Made by a program: the position numbers and the translations under genes. Below the pieces are notes generated by a model, which saw only the letters and a program-made list of their open reading frames with translations, was not told the DNA's origin and did no database searches. DNA of 64,000 nt, from the NCBI RefSeq assembly GCF_002797435.1, contig NZ_PGEN01000001.1:3284501-3348500 (forward strand), in the 5' to 3' direction. Below, piece after piece: positions 35,046-45,447 of the stretch. This stretch comes from Sphingomonas koreensis. GTDB lineage: Bacteria > Pseudomonadota > Alphaproteobacteria > Sphingomonadales > Sphingomonadaceae. How positions within the stretch are numbered: position 1 is the stretch's first letter; each line of letters opens with the position of its first letter.

Positions 35046-36962
35046 ATGTCCGATCCCAATTCCCCCAATCGCTTCAATGAAGAAACCGCGACCTATGCCG
35101 TGCGCGGGTCGGAGACGCCCGATCTCGATACGGGTGTGGCGGCGATCCGCAATGTGCTGAAGACGCTGCCCGCGCGGCCCGGCGTCTATCGCATGCAGGA
35201 TGCGCGCGGCGACGTGCTCTATGTGGGGAAGGCGCGCGCGCTCAAGAATCGTGTTGCCAACTACACTCAGCCCGCCAAGCTCTCAAACCGCCTGCGCCGG
35301 ATGATCGCCCAGACCCGGTCGATGACGGTGGTGACGACCAACAACGAAGCCGAGGCGCTGTTGCTGGAGGCGCAGCTGATCAAGCGCTTCCGCCCGGCCT
35401 ATAATGTACTGCTGCGCGACGATAAGTCGTTTCCCTATATCCTGCTGCGCGGCGATCACGCGTTTCCGCGCGTCCAGCTCCATCGTGGCGCGCGGCGCAT
35501 CAAGGGCGACTATTTCGGCCCGTTCGCCGGTGCGGGGCAGGTGCGCAAGACGCTCAACGCCCTGCAGAAGCTGTTCCTGCTGCGAAGCTGCACCGACGGC
35601 TTCTTCAACACCCGCGATCGGCCGTGCCTGCTCTACCAGATCCGTCGCTGCTCGGCCCCGTGCGTCTATCGCATCGACAGGGCGGGGTATGAGGAGTTGG
35701 TCGACGACGCGCGCGCCTTCCTCTCGGGCAAGTCGACCAAGGTCCAGGCCAAGCTCGGCGAGCAGATGCAGGCCGCGGCGGAGAATCTCGACTTCGAACT
35801 GGCGGCCGTGCTGCGCGACCGGCTGAAGGCGCTGACCTTCATCCAGGGGTCGCAGGCGATCAATGCCGAGGGAGTGGGCGACGCCGACATCTTCGCGCTT
35901 GCCGCCAAACAGGGCACGATCGGCATCCAGGCCTTCTTCATCCGCGGCGGCCAGAATTGGGGGCACCGCGCCTTTTTCCCCGCGCACACCGCCGAGGTGC
36001 CGGAGGAGGAGGTGCTGAGCCAGTTCCTCATGCAATTCTACGAGGAGGTTCCGCCGCCGAAGATGGTGCTGCTGGACCGCGACCTGACCGAGGCGCCGCT
36101 ACTGGCGGAGGCGCTGGGCGAACGTGCCGGGTTTAAGGTCGAGATTTCGCGTCCGCAGCGCGGCGCGCGGCGCCGGCTAATGGAGCAGGCCGAGCGCAAC
36201 GCGGTCGAGGCGCTCGACCGTCGGCTGGCCGAATCGACGACCCAGGCGAAGAATCTGCGTGACATTGCCGATCTGTTCGGGCTGGCCGAGCCGCCCGACC
36301 GGATCGAGGTCTATGACAATTCGCATATCCAGGGGACCAATGCGGTCGGCGCGATGATCGTCGCCGGGCCGGAGGGCTTCCGTACCAGCCAGTACCGCAA
36401 GTTCAACATCAGGACCGCAGCGACCGACAATGATTTCGCGATGATGCGCGAGGTGTTCACGCGCCGCTTCAGCCGCGCGCAGGAGGAGGACCCGGATCGC
36501 GACAAAGGCGTGTGGCCCGATCTCGTGCTGATCGACGGCGGGCGCGGCCAGCTCAACGCCGCGCGCAGCGTGCTTGAGGAGTTGGGGATCGAAGACGTCT
36601 GCCTGGTCGGTGTCGCTAAGGGGCCGCATCACGGGAGGGAGGGGCGCGAGGTGTTCCATCTGCTCGACGGCAGCGAGCGGATGCTGCCGGTCAACTCGCC
36701 CGCGCTGTTCCATATCCAGAAATTGCGCGACGAGGTCCACCGCTTCGCCATCGGCGCGCATCGCCAGAAACGCGCCAAGACGCTCACCGCCAGCCCGCTC
36801 GACGAGGTACCGGGTATCGGCCCGGCCCGCAAAAAGGCGTTGCTGATGCATTTCGGCACCGCGCGCGCGGTGCGCGGCGCGAGTCTTGAGGATCTGCGCA
36901 AGGCGCCAGGGGTCAGCGCGGCGGTGGCGCAGCAGGTCTACGACTTCTATCACGCGCGCTGA
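35046..36962 (+). CDS. uvrC: UvrABC excinuclease subunit C
   Basis: 638 residues. GIY-YIG nuclease (PARPGVYRMQDARGDVLYVG; 3' incision), UVR domain (AAENLDFELAAVLRDRLKAL), RNase H-like nuclease (5' incision, with VYDNSHIQGTNAVGAM and DLVLIDGGRGQLNAA) and two C-terminal helix-hairpin-helix motifs (LDEVPGIGPARKKALLMHFG). Nucleotide-excision repair. ATG 35046 gives MSDPNSPNRF; an in-frame ATG at 35007 is possible, and neither has a good ribosome site. Confidence 0.97.
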   Translation: MSDPNSPNRFNEETATYAVRGSETPDLDTGVAAIRNVLKTLPARPGVYRMQDARGDVLYVGKARALKNRVANYTQPAKLSNRLRRMIAQTRSMTVVTTNNEAEALLLEAQLIKRFRPAYNVLLRDDKSFPYILLRGDHAFPRVQLHRGARRIKGDYFGPFAGAGQVRKTLNALQKLFLLRSCTDGFFNTRDRPCLLYQIRRCSAPCVYRIDRAGYEELVDDARAFLSGKSTKVQAKLGEQMQAAAENLDFELAAVLRDRLKALTFIQGSQAINAEGVGDADIFALAAKQGTIGIQAFFIRGGQNWGHRAFFPAHTAEVPEEEVLSQFLMQFYEEVPPPKMVLLDRDLTEAPLLAEALGERAGFKVEISRPQRGARRRLMEQAERNAVEALDRRLAESTTQAKNLRDIADLFGLAEPPDRIEVYDNSHIQGTNAVGAMIVAGPEGFRTSQYRKFNIRTAATDNDFAMMREVFTRRFSRAQEEDPDRDKGVWPDLVLIDGGRGQLNAARSVLEELGIEDVCLVGVAKGPHHGREGREVFHLLDGSERMLPVNSPALFHIQKLRDEVHRFAIGAHRQKRAKTLTASPLDEVPGIGPARKKALLMHFGTARAVRGASLEDLRKAPGVSAAVAQQVYDFYHAR

Positions 36963-37008
36963 TGACCGGATTTGGGATTTCTTCATGCGGTAAGGATAAT
37001 GCGACGTC

Positions 37009-37962
37009 ATGCCGACTCGCGCGTTCCTGACTGTCGATACCGAGCTGATGTGGCGTCACCACGCCGCGGGGCTGGACATCGACACCATCGCCGAGCGCTC
37101 GCTGGAACCGGCGGGGGTGGGGATCGGCTATCAGCTGCGCAAGCTCGCCGAACATGATCTCAAGGCGACCTTCTTCGTCGATCCGATGCCTGCGGTCGCC
37201 TATGGCCTCGATCCGATCAGGCGGGTGGTCGGCGCGATCCTGGAAGCGGGGCAGGAAGTGCAACTGCATCTTCACCCGAACTGGGCCGCAGCGAGTGCCG
37301 AGGATCGCGCCCAGCACGCCTCGTTCGAGCTGATCGACTTCACGCTGATCGAGCAGCGCGAGTTGATCCGCGCGGCGTCGGACCTGCTGGTTGCAGCGGG
37401 CGCACCGCGGCCGATCGCGTTCCGGTCAGGCAGCTACTCGGCCAGCGACGACACGCTGACGGCACTTGCCGAGCTCGGCATCCGATACGACAGCAGCCAT
37501 AACGGCTCCGAACATCCTTGGCCCAGCGCGATCGGGCTGCACGAACGCCAGATCGCGCCGACCGAGCATCGAGGGGTGATCGAGCTGCCGGTGACGCTGA
37601 TCGAAGATCGCGCCGGGCATCTGCGTCACTTCCAGATCTGCGCGCTGTCGACCGCGGAGATGCGCGACGCGCTCGATCACGCCGTGCGCGCAAGCCATGC
37701 CGCGGTGACGATCGTCAGCCACGGCTTCGAACTCGCAAACCGCGCCGGCATCCGCGCCAATGCGGTGCATGTCGGGCGTTTCGAGGCGCTGTGCCGGATG
37801 CTCGATGAGCGCCGCGGCGCGCTCGTCACCAGTCATTTCGCCGGACTCTCCGGCCTGCCGCTCGATCACAACGACGTGCCGCTTGGCCCAAGCCTGATCC
37901 GCACCCGCATCCGGCAGGCGCAGCAGCTCTGGTCGAACCTCGTGTCGGAACGTGCTGCGTGA
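37009..37962 (+). CDS. Polysaccharide deacetylase family protein
   Basis: 317 residues, NodB-like fold. RAFLTVDTELMW carries the catalytic-type Asp, EVQLHLHPNW the zinc-binding His pair, and FRSGSYSASDDTLTALAELG and TIVSHGFELANR later motifs. No signal peptide or membrane segment, so probably cytosolic acting on a nucleotide- or lipid-linked sugar. The stop overlaps the next gene as GTGA, suggesting joint function with the BioF2-type acyltransferase. Confidence 0.88.
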   Translation: MPTRAFLTVDTELMWRHHAAGLDIDTIAERSLEPAGVGIGYQLRKLAEHDLKATFFVDPMPAVAYGLDPIRRVVGAILEAGQEVQLHLHPNWAAASAEDRAQHASFELIDFTLIEQRELIRAASDLLVAAGAPRPIAFRSGSYSASDDTLTALAELGIRYDSSHNGSEHPWPSAIGLHERQIAPTEHRGVIELPVTLIEDRAGHLRHFQICALSTAEMRDALDHAVRASHAAVTIVSHGFELANRAGIRANAVHVGRFEALCRMLDERRGALVTSHFAGLSGLPLDHNDVPLGPSLIRTRIRQAQQLWSNLVSERAA

Positions 37963-38876
37963 CCAGTGTTGCGGCCGCTGCGCTCAATTTCCGCATCGGT
38001 GCGCGCACGGTGCTGCGCGTCAAACGAAAGCTGGTCCCGGTCGCGATCAGCCTCGATGCGGCGCGAGAAGGGGAGTTGCCCGCGCTTCCGCCACTGCCTG
38101 ACGAAGCCCAGGGCTATGTCGTCACTTCGCTGCCCGAAGACCGGGTAGAGGCGATGACCTTTGCCTCTGGCGGAATGATCGGCTTCGTTCGCCAGCGTTA
38201 CACGCGATATTTCGCGGATTTGACGGGAGGCTACGACGGCTATCTCGCCGGTCTGTCGTCGAGCGCCCGGCAGGGTGTGAAGCGCAAGGCCAAGAAGGTC
38301 GCGCAGGCATCGGGCGGGCAGCTCGACGTGCGGCGTTTCCGTACCCCGGTGGAGTTGCAGCAATTCCACCGCATCGCACGCGGCATTGCGGTCAACACCT
38401 ATCAGGAGAAGCTGATGGGTGAGGGGTTGCCGGATACGCCGGAGTTCGTTCGCGCGATGCTGGAGAATGCTGCGGCCGACAAGGTGCGCGCATGGCTGCT
38501 TCATATCGGCGGCAAGCCCGCGGCCTATCTCTACTGTCCTGCGGCGGGCGAGACGCTGATCTACGAATATGTCGGGCACGATACCGCGTTCAACGATCTC
38601 TCACCCGGCGCGGTGCTGCAGATGGAAGCGTTTCGCGACCTGTTCGAGGAGGGGAGGTTTGCGCGCTTCGATTTCACCGAGGGTGAGGGGCAGCACAAAC
38701 GCCAGTTCTCGACCGACGGTGTCGCGTGCCTCGATCTGCTGCTGCTCCGTCCCAGTCTTTCCAACCGCGCAGCGACCACAGCGCTGGGCAGCTTCAACCG
38801 CGCGGTCGCGGGCGGCAAGGCGCTGGTCGAGGCCGCCGGGCTGGACGGGCTGAGCAAGAAGCTGCGGCGGGGGTGA
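37959..38876 (+). CDS. BioF2-like (FemAB/GNAT-fold) acyltransferase
   Basis: 305 residues from a GTG overlapping the previous stop. RYFADLTGGYDGYLAGLSSS, RQGVKRKAKK, VNTYQEKLMGEGLP, GGKPAAYLYCP and LIYEYVGHDTAFNDLSPGAV match Acetyltransf_6 proteins, often found in exopolysaccharide clusters. With the deacetylase it could swap an acyl group on a sugar or amino sugar. Acceptor unknown. Confidence 0.82.
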   Translation: MTSVAAAALNFRIGARTVLRVKRKLVPVAISLDAAREGELPALPPLPDEAQGYVVTSLPEDRVEAMTFASGGMIGFVRQRYTRYFADLTGGYDGYLAGLSSSARQGVKRKAKKVAQASGGQLDVRRFRTPVELQQFHRIARGIAVNTYQEKLMGEGLPDTPEFVRAMLENAAADKVRAWLLHIGGKPAAYLYCPAAGETLIYEYVGHDTAFNDLSPGAVLQMEAFRDLFEEGRFARFDFTEGEGQHKRQFSTDGVACLDLLLLRPSLSNRAATTALGSFNRAVAGGKALVEAAGLDGLSKKLRRG

Positions 38877-38991
38877 GGTTCGCTATACCATCCAGGCTCT
38901 AGCCGTCACCCGCCATAAGGCTGGGATGAAGGGGAGCAATGCCGCGCAGACATCGATTCCCGTGTCCGGTCGGACCGTCTAGACCACCTCC

Positions 38992-39723
38992 ATGCACCTC
39001 GCCGCTTCCGCCATCGTTCTCGCGATCCGTCCGCACGGCGAATCCGGGGCGATCGTGCGGGCGCTGACGGCGGAGGCGGGGCTTATGGCGGGCTATGTGC
39101 GCGGTGGACGCTCGCGCCAGCTTCGCCCGGTGCTCCAGCCGGGCAACGTCATCCTTGGCGAGTGGCGCGCGCGGACCGAGGAGCAATTGCCCGCGCTCAC
39201 GGTCGAGCTGATGCATAGCCGCGCGCCGATGTTCCGTGAGCCGCTTCCCGCCGCGGCGTTCGAATGGGCAACCGCGCTCACCGCCGCAGCGCTGCCTGAG
39301 GGACAACCCTATCCGCTGGTTCACTCCGCGCTGGAGGGGTTGCTCGACGCGATCGAGGCGGCGCCCGCAGCGCGCGGCTGGGCGGCGGCCTTGGTGCGGT
39401 ATGAGCTGCTGATGCTTGCCGAGCTCGGCTTCGGGCTTGATCTTAGCCGCTGTGCCGCGACCGGGACGAATGACGATCTCGCCTTTGTCAGCCCAAAGAG
39501 CGGCATCGCGGTGAGCCGTTCGGGTGCCGTCGGCTATGAATCCCGCCTGCTGGGGCTGCCGCGGTTCGTGGTAGCGGGCGGACCGGCTGAGTGGGACGAT
39601 ATCGTTGCCGGGCTCAAACTCACCGCGCATTTCCTCGAACGCGATCTGCTCCACGGCAAGGCCGCCGAAGTGCTCGCGGCACGTGCACGGCTGGTCGATC
39701 GGCTCAACAGGGCGGTTGCGTGA
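38992..39723 (+). CDS. recO: DNA repair protein RecO
   Basis: 243 residues. N-terminal OB fold ([40 protein letters not shown]) and an alpha-helical C-terminal part ([20 protein letters not shown]). It anneals DNA and loads RecA with RecF and RecR. The four Cys of the classic zinc finger are not all visible (only the Cys in LSRCAATG), as in other alphaproteobacteria. The 115-base gap upstream holds a degenerate CGTCAC-type repeat near 38902. Confidence 0.93.
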   Translation: MHLAASAIVLAIRPHGESGAIVRALTAEAGLMAGYVRGGRSRQLRPVLQPGNVILGEWRARTEEQLPALTVELMHSRAPMFREPLPAAAFEWATALTAAALPEGQPYPLVHSALEGLLDAIEAAPAARGWAAALVRYELLMLAELGFGLDLSRCAATGTNDDLAFVSPKSGIAVSRSGAVGYESRLLGLPRFVVAGGPAEWDDIVAGLKLTAHFLERDLLHGKAAEVLAARARLVDRLNRAVA

Positions 39724-39772
39724 TCCGTGCGAGGCGGTAATGCGCCCCTGACCTGAGTGGGTGGGAGCATAG

Positions 39773-40819
39773 ATGCCTTTGATCGCAATTCTTCCCGGCG
39801 ACGGGATCGGCCCGGAAGTCACCGCGCAGGCGCGACGCGTACTCGATGCGCTCGATCTTGGGTTGAGCTTCGAGGAAGCGCCTGTCGGCGGCGCGGCCTA
39901 TTTCAGCGACGGGCACCCGCTTCCCGCGCGCACGCTAGACCTAGCCAAGCGTGCCGATGCGCTGCTGTTCGGTGCAGTCGGCGACCCTCGCTGTGACGGT
40001 CTCGATCGCCACCTGCGCCCCGAACAGGCCATTCTGGGTCTGCGCAAGGAACTGGAGCTGTTCGCGAACCTGCGCCCGGCACGGCTGTTCCCGGGCCTTG
40101 AGGATGCGTCGGCGCTCAAGCCCGAGGTGGCGGGCGCGATCGATATGGTGATCGTGCGCGAGCTCAACGGCGACGTCTATTTCGGCGAGAAGGGCATGCG
40201 CACTACCGCGAGCGGCCGCCGCGAGGGGTACGACATCATGTCGTACAATGAGGACGAGGTGGCACGGATCGCCCGCGTCGGCTTCGAAACCGCGCAGGTG
40301 CGCAACAGGAAACTCTGCTCGGTCGACAAGGCCAACGTCCTCGAAACCTCTCAGCTGTGGCGCGACGTGGTGATCGAGGTTTCGGCAGAGTTCCCCGATG
40401 TCGAGCTGACCCATATGTATGTCGATAATGCCGCGATGCAGCTGGTGCGCAATCCCGGCCAGTTCGACGTCATCGTCACCGGCAACCTGTTTGGCGATAT
40501 CCTGTCCGATCAGGCGAGCATGTGCGCGGGATCGATCGGGATGCTGCCTTCCGCCGCGCTCAACGGCAGCGGCAAGGGGCTGTACGAGCCGATCCACGGC
40601 TCGGCGCCTGACATTGCCGGACAGGGCAAGGCCAATCCCTGCGCGACGATCCTGTCGGCGGCGATGCTGCTGCGCTACTCGCTGGACATGGAAGCGGCTG
40701 CGGACAAGGTCGAGGCCGCGGTGACCGCCGCGCTGGCCGGCGGCGCACGCACCGCGGACCTGGGCGGTGCTCTGTCGACCGAAGCGATGGGCGATGCCGT
40801 GCTGAAGGCGCTTGCATGA
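39773..40819 (+). CDS. leuB: 3-isopropylmalate dehydrogenase
   Basis: 348 residues, isocitrate/isopropylmalate dehydrogenase family. [53 protein letters not shown] and ICGSI-type region [20 protein letters not shown] are intact. NAD-dependent leucine step. Stop overlaps the GT2 gene (ATGA). Other leu genes are not here. Confidence 0.97.
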   Translation: MPLIAILPGDGIGPEVTAQARRVLDALDLGLSFEEAPVGGAAYFSDGHPLPARTLDLAKRADALLFGAVGDPRCDGLDRHLRPEQAILGLRKELELFANLRPARLFPGLEDASALKPEVAGAIDMVIVRELNGDVYFGEKGMRTTASGRREGYDIMSYNEDEVARIARVGFETAQVRNRKLCSVDKANVLETSQLWRDVVIEVSAEFPDVELTHMYVDNAAMQLVRNPGQFDVIVTGNLFGDILSDQASMCAGSIGMLPSAALNGSGKGLYEPIHGSAPDIAGQGKANPCATILSAAMLLRYSLDMEAAADKVEAAVTAALAGGARTADLGGALSTEAMGDAVLKALA

Positions 40820-41919
40820 GCGCTGGGCCGCTCGAACTGGCGGTCGTCATTCCGACCTTCAACGAGCGGCGCAACGTGCCGATCCTCGTGGCGGCGCTCG
40901 ACAAGGCGCTGGCAGGGCGGCGTTGGGAAGCGATCTTCGTCGATGACGACAGCCCCGACGGCACCGCCGATGCAGCGCGTGAGCTGGGGCGGACGGACAC
41001 CCGCGTCCGGGTGATCCAGCGGATTGGGCGGCGCGGGCTTTCCTCCGCCACGATCGAAGGGATGTGCGCTACCGCCGCGCCGCATGTCGCGGTGATCGAC
41101 GGCGACATGCAGCATGATGAGACGCTGCTTCCGAAGATGCTCGACTCGCTGCAGGGAGATGCGGGCCTCGACGTCGCGATCGGATCGCGCTTCGTCGATG
41201 GCGGCGGCACTGGCGAATGGGACAAGGATCGGGTCGCCAAGTCGGCATTCGCGACCAGGCTGTCGCGCCGCGTGCTCAAGGCCGAGCTCAGCGACCCGAT
41301 GAGCGGCTTCTTCATGATCCGCAGCGATGTGGTGCGCGAGATGGTGCCGCACCTTTCGGCGATCGGCTTCAAGATCCTGCTCGACATCATGACGGCGAGC
41401 CCGCGCGCGCTGAAGTTTGTCGAACTGCCCTATGTTTTCCGCACCCGGCAGGAGGGGGAGAGCAAGCTCGATCACGTCGTTGCGATGGAATATCTGATCG
41501 CGCTCTACGATCGCATGTTCGGCCGCGTCATTCCGGTGCGGTTCGCGATGTTCTCCGCCATCGGCGCGCTGGGCGCGGGCGTGCATTTCGGCGCGCTGTG
41601 GCTGTTCTACCGGCTGTTCGGATACAGCTTCCTGACCGGCACCATCGTCGCGACGCTGGTCGCGATGACCTTCAACTTCTTCCTCAACAACGCGCTCACC
41701 TATCGCGATGCGCGTCTGAAGGGGTTCCGTCCGCTGCTCGACGGCTGGATCAGCTTCTGCATCGTATGCTCGGTCGGCGCGATCGCCAATGTCGGGGTCG
41801 CGGCGTTTCTGCACGACGTACAGCAGGCGCAATGGGCCCCCTCCGCGCTGGCGGGGATCGTGGTGGCCGCGGTGTGGAACTTCGCGCTGTCGTCGCGTTT
41901 CGTGTGGGGCAGATACTAG
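40816..41919 (+). CDS. GT2 glycosyltransferase fused to GtrA domain
   Basis: 367 residues. DPM1-like GT2 domain about 1-230: [41 protein letters not shown] and [15 protein letters not shown]. GtrA-like domain about 235-367 with four helices ([48 protein letters not shown]). Makes undecaprenyl- or dolichyl-phosphate-linked sugar and probably flips it; likely sugar donor for the PMT-type enzyme at 42914-44155. Confidence 0.92.
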   Translation: MSAGPLELAVVIPTFNERRNVPILVAALDKALAGRRWEAIFVDDDSPDGTADAARELGRTDTRVRVIQRIGRRGLSSATIEGMCATAAPHVAVIDGDMQHDETLLPKMLDSLQGDAGLDVAIGSRFVDGGGTGEWDKDRVAKSAFATRLSRRVLKAELSDPMSGFFMIRSDVVREMVPHLSAIGFKILLDIMTASPRALKFVELPYVFRTRQEGESKLDHVVAMEYLIALYDRMFGRVIPVRFAMFSAIGALGAGVHFGALWLFYRLFGYSFLTGTIVATLVAMTFNFFLNNALTYRDARLKGFRPLLDGWISFCIVCSVGAIANVGVAAFLHDVQQAQWAPSALAGIVVAAVWNFALSSRFVWGRY

Positions 41920-41961
41920 GGCTGCCTTATTCGCGCTTTGATCGCGCGCGAGGAGAGGGCG

Positions 41962-42912
41962 ATGGCCATCTCTCATTCCCTGCTCCTTCCACTCGCCCTG
42001 ATCGGGGCGAGTGCCAGCCTCTCCGTCGCCGCACAGGAAGCGGTGCCGGATCCGGAAGAGGAGGTTGTCGTCACGGCGCGGCGCTCGGGCGCGCCGATGT
42101 GGACGATAGAGACATCCGCCGGAGTGGTGCTGCTCGTCGGCGAGATCACCAATGTACCCCAGACCGCGCCGTGGCGACCGGAGCGGCTGGAAGCCGCCGC
42201 CACCGGCGCGCAGCGCATCATCCTGGGGACCAAGGCCAAGGTCTCACCCGGGGATATCCTGCGGATCATCTTCAAGGGTGGGAAGCTCACCAAGCTTCCC
42301 GAAAAGGGCGTTGCGTCCGACTATCTGGATGCAGAGCGGCTAGCGCGCCTGCGGGCACTCGAAGCGAGATATGGTCAGAGCTATGACCGCGGGAACTTCC
42401 TGATGACTGCGTTCGACCTGCTTTCGAAGCGGCTGGCCTTCAGCAAGGATACGACGGAAGACGCCACCGATGTGGTACGCAAGTCGGCGCGCCGTGCAGA
42501 CATTCCGACCCGTCCGGTCGGGGAGGTACGGGGCAAGGATATCCTCGACAATCTGTTCGCAATGGCACCGGCCAGTCATCTCCCGTGCCTCGATGCGGCG
42601 ATGGCTGCGGCCGAGATCGGCCCGGATATCGTTACCGCCCGTGGCACGGCGTGGACCCGCTTCGATATTCCTGCGGTGATGGGCAATCCGTTGGAGACTG
42701 CACTGGGGCGCTGCTGGCCATGGACCGACGACAGCTTCGGCTCCGCGCTGCGCGGACAATGGATCGAGGCAATCGACGAGGCGCTGGTACAGCCTGGCGT
42801 GACGCTTGCGGTCGTACCGGTCCGGGTGCTCGCGGAGTCAGATGGCGTGCTCGACCGGCTCGAGCGTCGGGGCCTGTCGGTGAAGGGTCCGCTTTGGCGC
42901 GCCGAGCGCTAG
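41962..42912 (+). CDS. Degenerate TraB/GumN-like secreted protein
   Basis: 316 residues; start 41962 behind GAGGAGAGGGCG. Signal peptide 1-24. Layout resembles TraB/GumN (MWTIETSAGVVLLVGEITNV; FSKDTTEDATDVV; final VRVLAESDGVLDRLERRGLS). The family's GxxH motif is G60-EIT and the C-terminal GxxH is VPVRV, so both histidines are absent and metal-dependent activity is doubtful. Four later Cys may form disulfides. Next to lipid-sugar genes. Confidence 0.65.
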   Translation: MAISHSLLLPLALIGASASLSVAAQEAVPDPEEEVVVTARRSGAPMWTIETSAGVVLLVGEITNVPQTAPWRPERLEAAATGAQRIILGTKAKVSPGDILRIIFKGGKLTKLPEKGVASDYLDAERLARLRALEARYGQSYDRGNFLMTAFDLLSKRLAFSKDTTEDATDVVRKSARRADIPTRPVGEVRGKDILDNLFAMAPASHLPCLDAAMAAAEIGPDIVTARGTAWTRFDIPAVMGNPLETALGRCWPWTDDSFGSALRGQWIEAIDEALVQPGVTLAVVPVRVLAESDGVLDRLERRGLSVKGPLWRAER

Positions 42913-42913
42913 C

Positions 42914-44155
42914 TCAGGCCCAGCCGGGGAACCAGATCCAGCGTTCGAAGCTCCGCTCGCTCGGCAGCGCCAGCGCGGCAAGGATCGGGTAGAAATAGGC
43001 GAACAGCCCGACGCACAGCACGAGATACCATTCGTCGTTGCGCTTCACCTTCGCGGCATAGTGCTGGAAGGCGACGGCGAGCACGACCGACAGGATGATG
43101 CCGGGCAGGTAGTAGTAATAGTAGAAGCCGAGCGACTTGGGGATCACCGCCCACACGCCGAGCGAGACGGTCCAGAGGATCGCCGCGGTCAGCGGTGCGC
43201 CCGCCTTGTCGCGCAGTCCGGCCCACCAGCAGGCGGCGACCGCGACTAGCCCCCCCCACATGATCGCGGGATTGCCGATGAGGAGCACGCCGCGCTGAGC
43301 GCCCTGATCCGGTTCGTAGAAATACCAGATCGGGCGGAGCATCAGCGGCCAGCTCCACCAGTCGGACTGGTAGTTGTGCGGGGCCAGTACCTGCGTCTGG
43401 AGGCCCCACATCTCGAGCTGGAACGGGACCAGCCGGGCCAGCGTCATTGGATTGGTCGTGTAGAAGAATGCCGGTGCGAAGGTGAGGAAATAAGTGGCGA
43501 TGCTGACACAGCCGAGGATCGTCAGGCCCGCAAACCAGCTGGTGCCGCCGAATCGCTCAGGATGTCCGCGCCGCAGCCAGAGGAACGCCATGCCAGCCAG
43601 CGCGACATAGGGCACTGCCGCCCATTTGACCGCGACGGCGCCCCCGAACGCAATCGCGCTCGCCAATAGGAGAAACTGCGCGCGCCGCCGCGAATCGCCT
43701 TGCATCGCGCGCAGGAAGGCAACTCCCGCCCATACCAGCAACATGCCGAGAAACACGTCGAGCATGCCGATCCGCGCCTGGATGAAGACGAGCTGCCCAA
43801 GCATCGCGAACAGTGCCGCGAACAGGCCTGCACGCGTCGCGCCGGTCAGGCGGCGGGCGAAGCTGTAGACGCCGACGATGGTCAGCGCGCCGGCCAGCAC
43901 CGACATTGCGCGCCAGCCGATCGGATTGTCGCCGAAGATCAGCATTCCCAGTGCGATCAGCGATTTGCCGAGCAGAGGGTGCTCCATGTTCACCGGATGC
44001 GCGAGATCGATCAGGACACGCGCGGCGGGCACGTAATGGACTTCGTCGAACATCAGGATGCTGGGGCGCTGAACGCCGATGCCGAACAGCAGCAGCGCTG
44101 CGATGCCGATCAGCAGTGCCAGCAGGACGGGGCGTTGTTCGAGGCGATCGAGCAT
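42914..44155 (-). CDS. Phospholipid carrier-dependent glycosyltransferase (PMT/ArnT superfamily)
   Basis: 413 residues with about ten transmembrane segments. First periplasmic loop has the GT-C acidic motif MFDEVHYVPAARV, then NMEHPLLGKSLIALGM and FIQARIGMLDVFLGMLLVWA; the C-terminus has a Tyr-rich helix (LGFYYYYYLPGIIL). Transfers a sugar from a polyprenyl carrier to a protein or lipid on the periplasmic face. Convergent, 1 base from the GumN-like stop. It may use the product of the GT2-GtrA gene nearby. Confidence 0.9.
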   Translation of the reverse strand: MLDRLEQRPVLLALLIGIAALLLFGIGVQRPSILMFDEVHYVPAARVLIDLAHPVNMEHPLLGKSLIALGMLIFGDNPIGWRAMSVLAGALTIVGVYSFARRLTGATRAGLFAALFAMLGQLVFIQARIGMLDVFLGMLLVWAGVAFLRAMQGDSRRRAQFLLLASAIAFGGAVAVKWAAVPYVALAGMAFLWLRRGHPERFGGTSWFAGLTILGCVSIATYFLTFAPAFFYTTNPMTLARLVPFQLEMWGLQTQVLAPHNYQSDWWSWPLMLRPIWYFYEPDQGAQRGVLLIGNPAIMWGGLVAVAACWWAGLRDKAGAPLTAAILWTVSLGVWAVIPKSLGFYYYYYLPGIILSVVLAVAFQHYAAKVKRNDEWYLVLCVGLFAYFYPILAALALPSERSFERWIWFPGWA

Positions 44156-44238
44156 CGGGGGCGTGGATAGCGTAGCTTTCGGGTGCCGTCACCCACCGCC
44201 CTTGCGCGGCCATGCCCTAGGCTTCTAGAGGGTTCGCC

Positions 44239-45447
44239 ATGAAGCGCCGTACCGGACAAGACCGCAGCATCACCCAGAACTGGAAGCCCGCGACGCAGGC
44301 GATCCGGGGTGGCACCGCTCGTAGCGAATGGGGGGAGACGAGCGAAGCGCTCTTCCTGACATCGGGCTACGCCTATGATTGTGCGGGCGATGCCGCTGCG
44401 CGCTTCTCGGGCGATCAGCAGGGCATGACCTATTCGCGCCTGCAGAATCCCACGGTCGAGATGCTCGAACAGCGTATCGCCCTGCTCGAGGGCGCCGAGG
44501 CGTGCCGCGCGACGGCATCGGGCATGGCCGCGATGACCGCGGCGCTGCTCTGCCAGCTGTCGGCAGGCGATCACTTGATCGGTGGGCGTGCCGCCTTCGG
44601 CTCGTGCCGCTGGTTGACCGATACGCAGCTTCCCAAGTTCGGGATCGAGACGACGGTCGTCGACGCGCGCGACCCGCAACAGTTCATCGATGCGATCCGG
44701 CCGAATACCAAGGTGTTCTTCTTCGAAACCCCGGCCAACCCGACGATGGACGTGGTCGATCTGAAGGCCGTCTGCGCGATCGCGCGCGAACGCGGCATCG
44801 TCACCGTGGTCGACAACGCTTTCGCTACCCCGGCGCTGCAGCGGCCGATGGACTTCGGCGCCGACGTCGTCGCCTATTCGGCGACCAAGATGATGGACGG
44901 GCAGGGACGCGTGCTCGCCGGTGCGGTGTGCGGGACCGAGGAGTTCATCAACAACACGCTGCTGCCCTTCCACCGCAACACCGGGCCGACGCTGTCGCCG
45001 TTCAACGCCTGGGTCGTACTGAAGGGGTTGGAGACGCTCGACCTGCGCATCCAGCGTCAGAGCGAGAATGCGCTGAAGGTCGCGCGTTTCCTCGAGGGCC
45101 GCGTGCCGCGCGTCAATTTCCCGGGGCTGCCGAGCCATCCCCAGCACAATCTGGCGATGAGCCAGATGGCGGCTGCCGGACCGATCTTCTCGATCGAACT
45201 GGATGGCGGGCGTACCCAGGCACATGGGCTGCTCGACGCACTCGGCCTTATCGACATCTCGAACAATATCGGCGATTCTCGCTCGCTGATGACTCACCCG
45301 GCCTCCACCACGCATAGCGGCGTCGCCGAAGACCAGCGCCTGCTGATGGGCGTGGGCGAGGGAATGCTGCGGCTCAATGTCGGCCTCGAAGATCCGGAGG
45401 ACCTGATCGCCGATCTCGATCAGGCCCTCGGCTCGGTCGGGTTGTGA
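44239..45447 (+). CDS. metZ: O-succinylhomoserine sulfhydrylase
   Basis: 402 residues, Cys/Met-metabolism PLP enzyme. PLP-binding K217 in AYSATKMMDGQGRV, plus TYSRLQNPTVEMLEQRIALL and FFFETPANPTMDVVDLK. Long insert-free MetZ profile supports direct sulfhydrylation to homocysteine rather than cystathionine synthesis. Stop overlaps apaG as GTGA. I looked for a SAM-II riboswitch upstream and did not find one. Confidence 0.95.
   Translation: MKRRTGQDRSITQNWKPATQAIRGGTARSEWGETSEALFLTSGYAYDCAGDAAARFSGDQQGMTYSRLQNPTVEMLEQRIALLEGAEACRATASGMAAMTAALLCQLSAGDHLIGGRAAFGSCRWLTDTQLPKFGIETTVVDARDPQQFIDAIRPNTKVFFFETPANPTMDVVDLKAVCAIARERGIVTVVDNAFATPALQRPMDFGADVVAYSATKMMDGQGRVLAGAVCGTEEFINNTLLPFHRNTGPTLSPFNAWVVLKGLETLDLRIQRQSENALKVARFLEGRVPRVNFPGLPSHPQHNLAMSQMAAAGPIFSIELDGGRTQAHGLLDALGLIDISNNIGDSRSLMTHPASTTHSGVAEDQRLLMGVGEGMLRLNVGLEDPEDLIADLDQALGSVGL

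Noticed and set aside
44156..44238. Possible SAM-II riboswitch before metZ
   Set aside because: The gap is 83 bases and I cannot find the conserved pseudoknot pattern.
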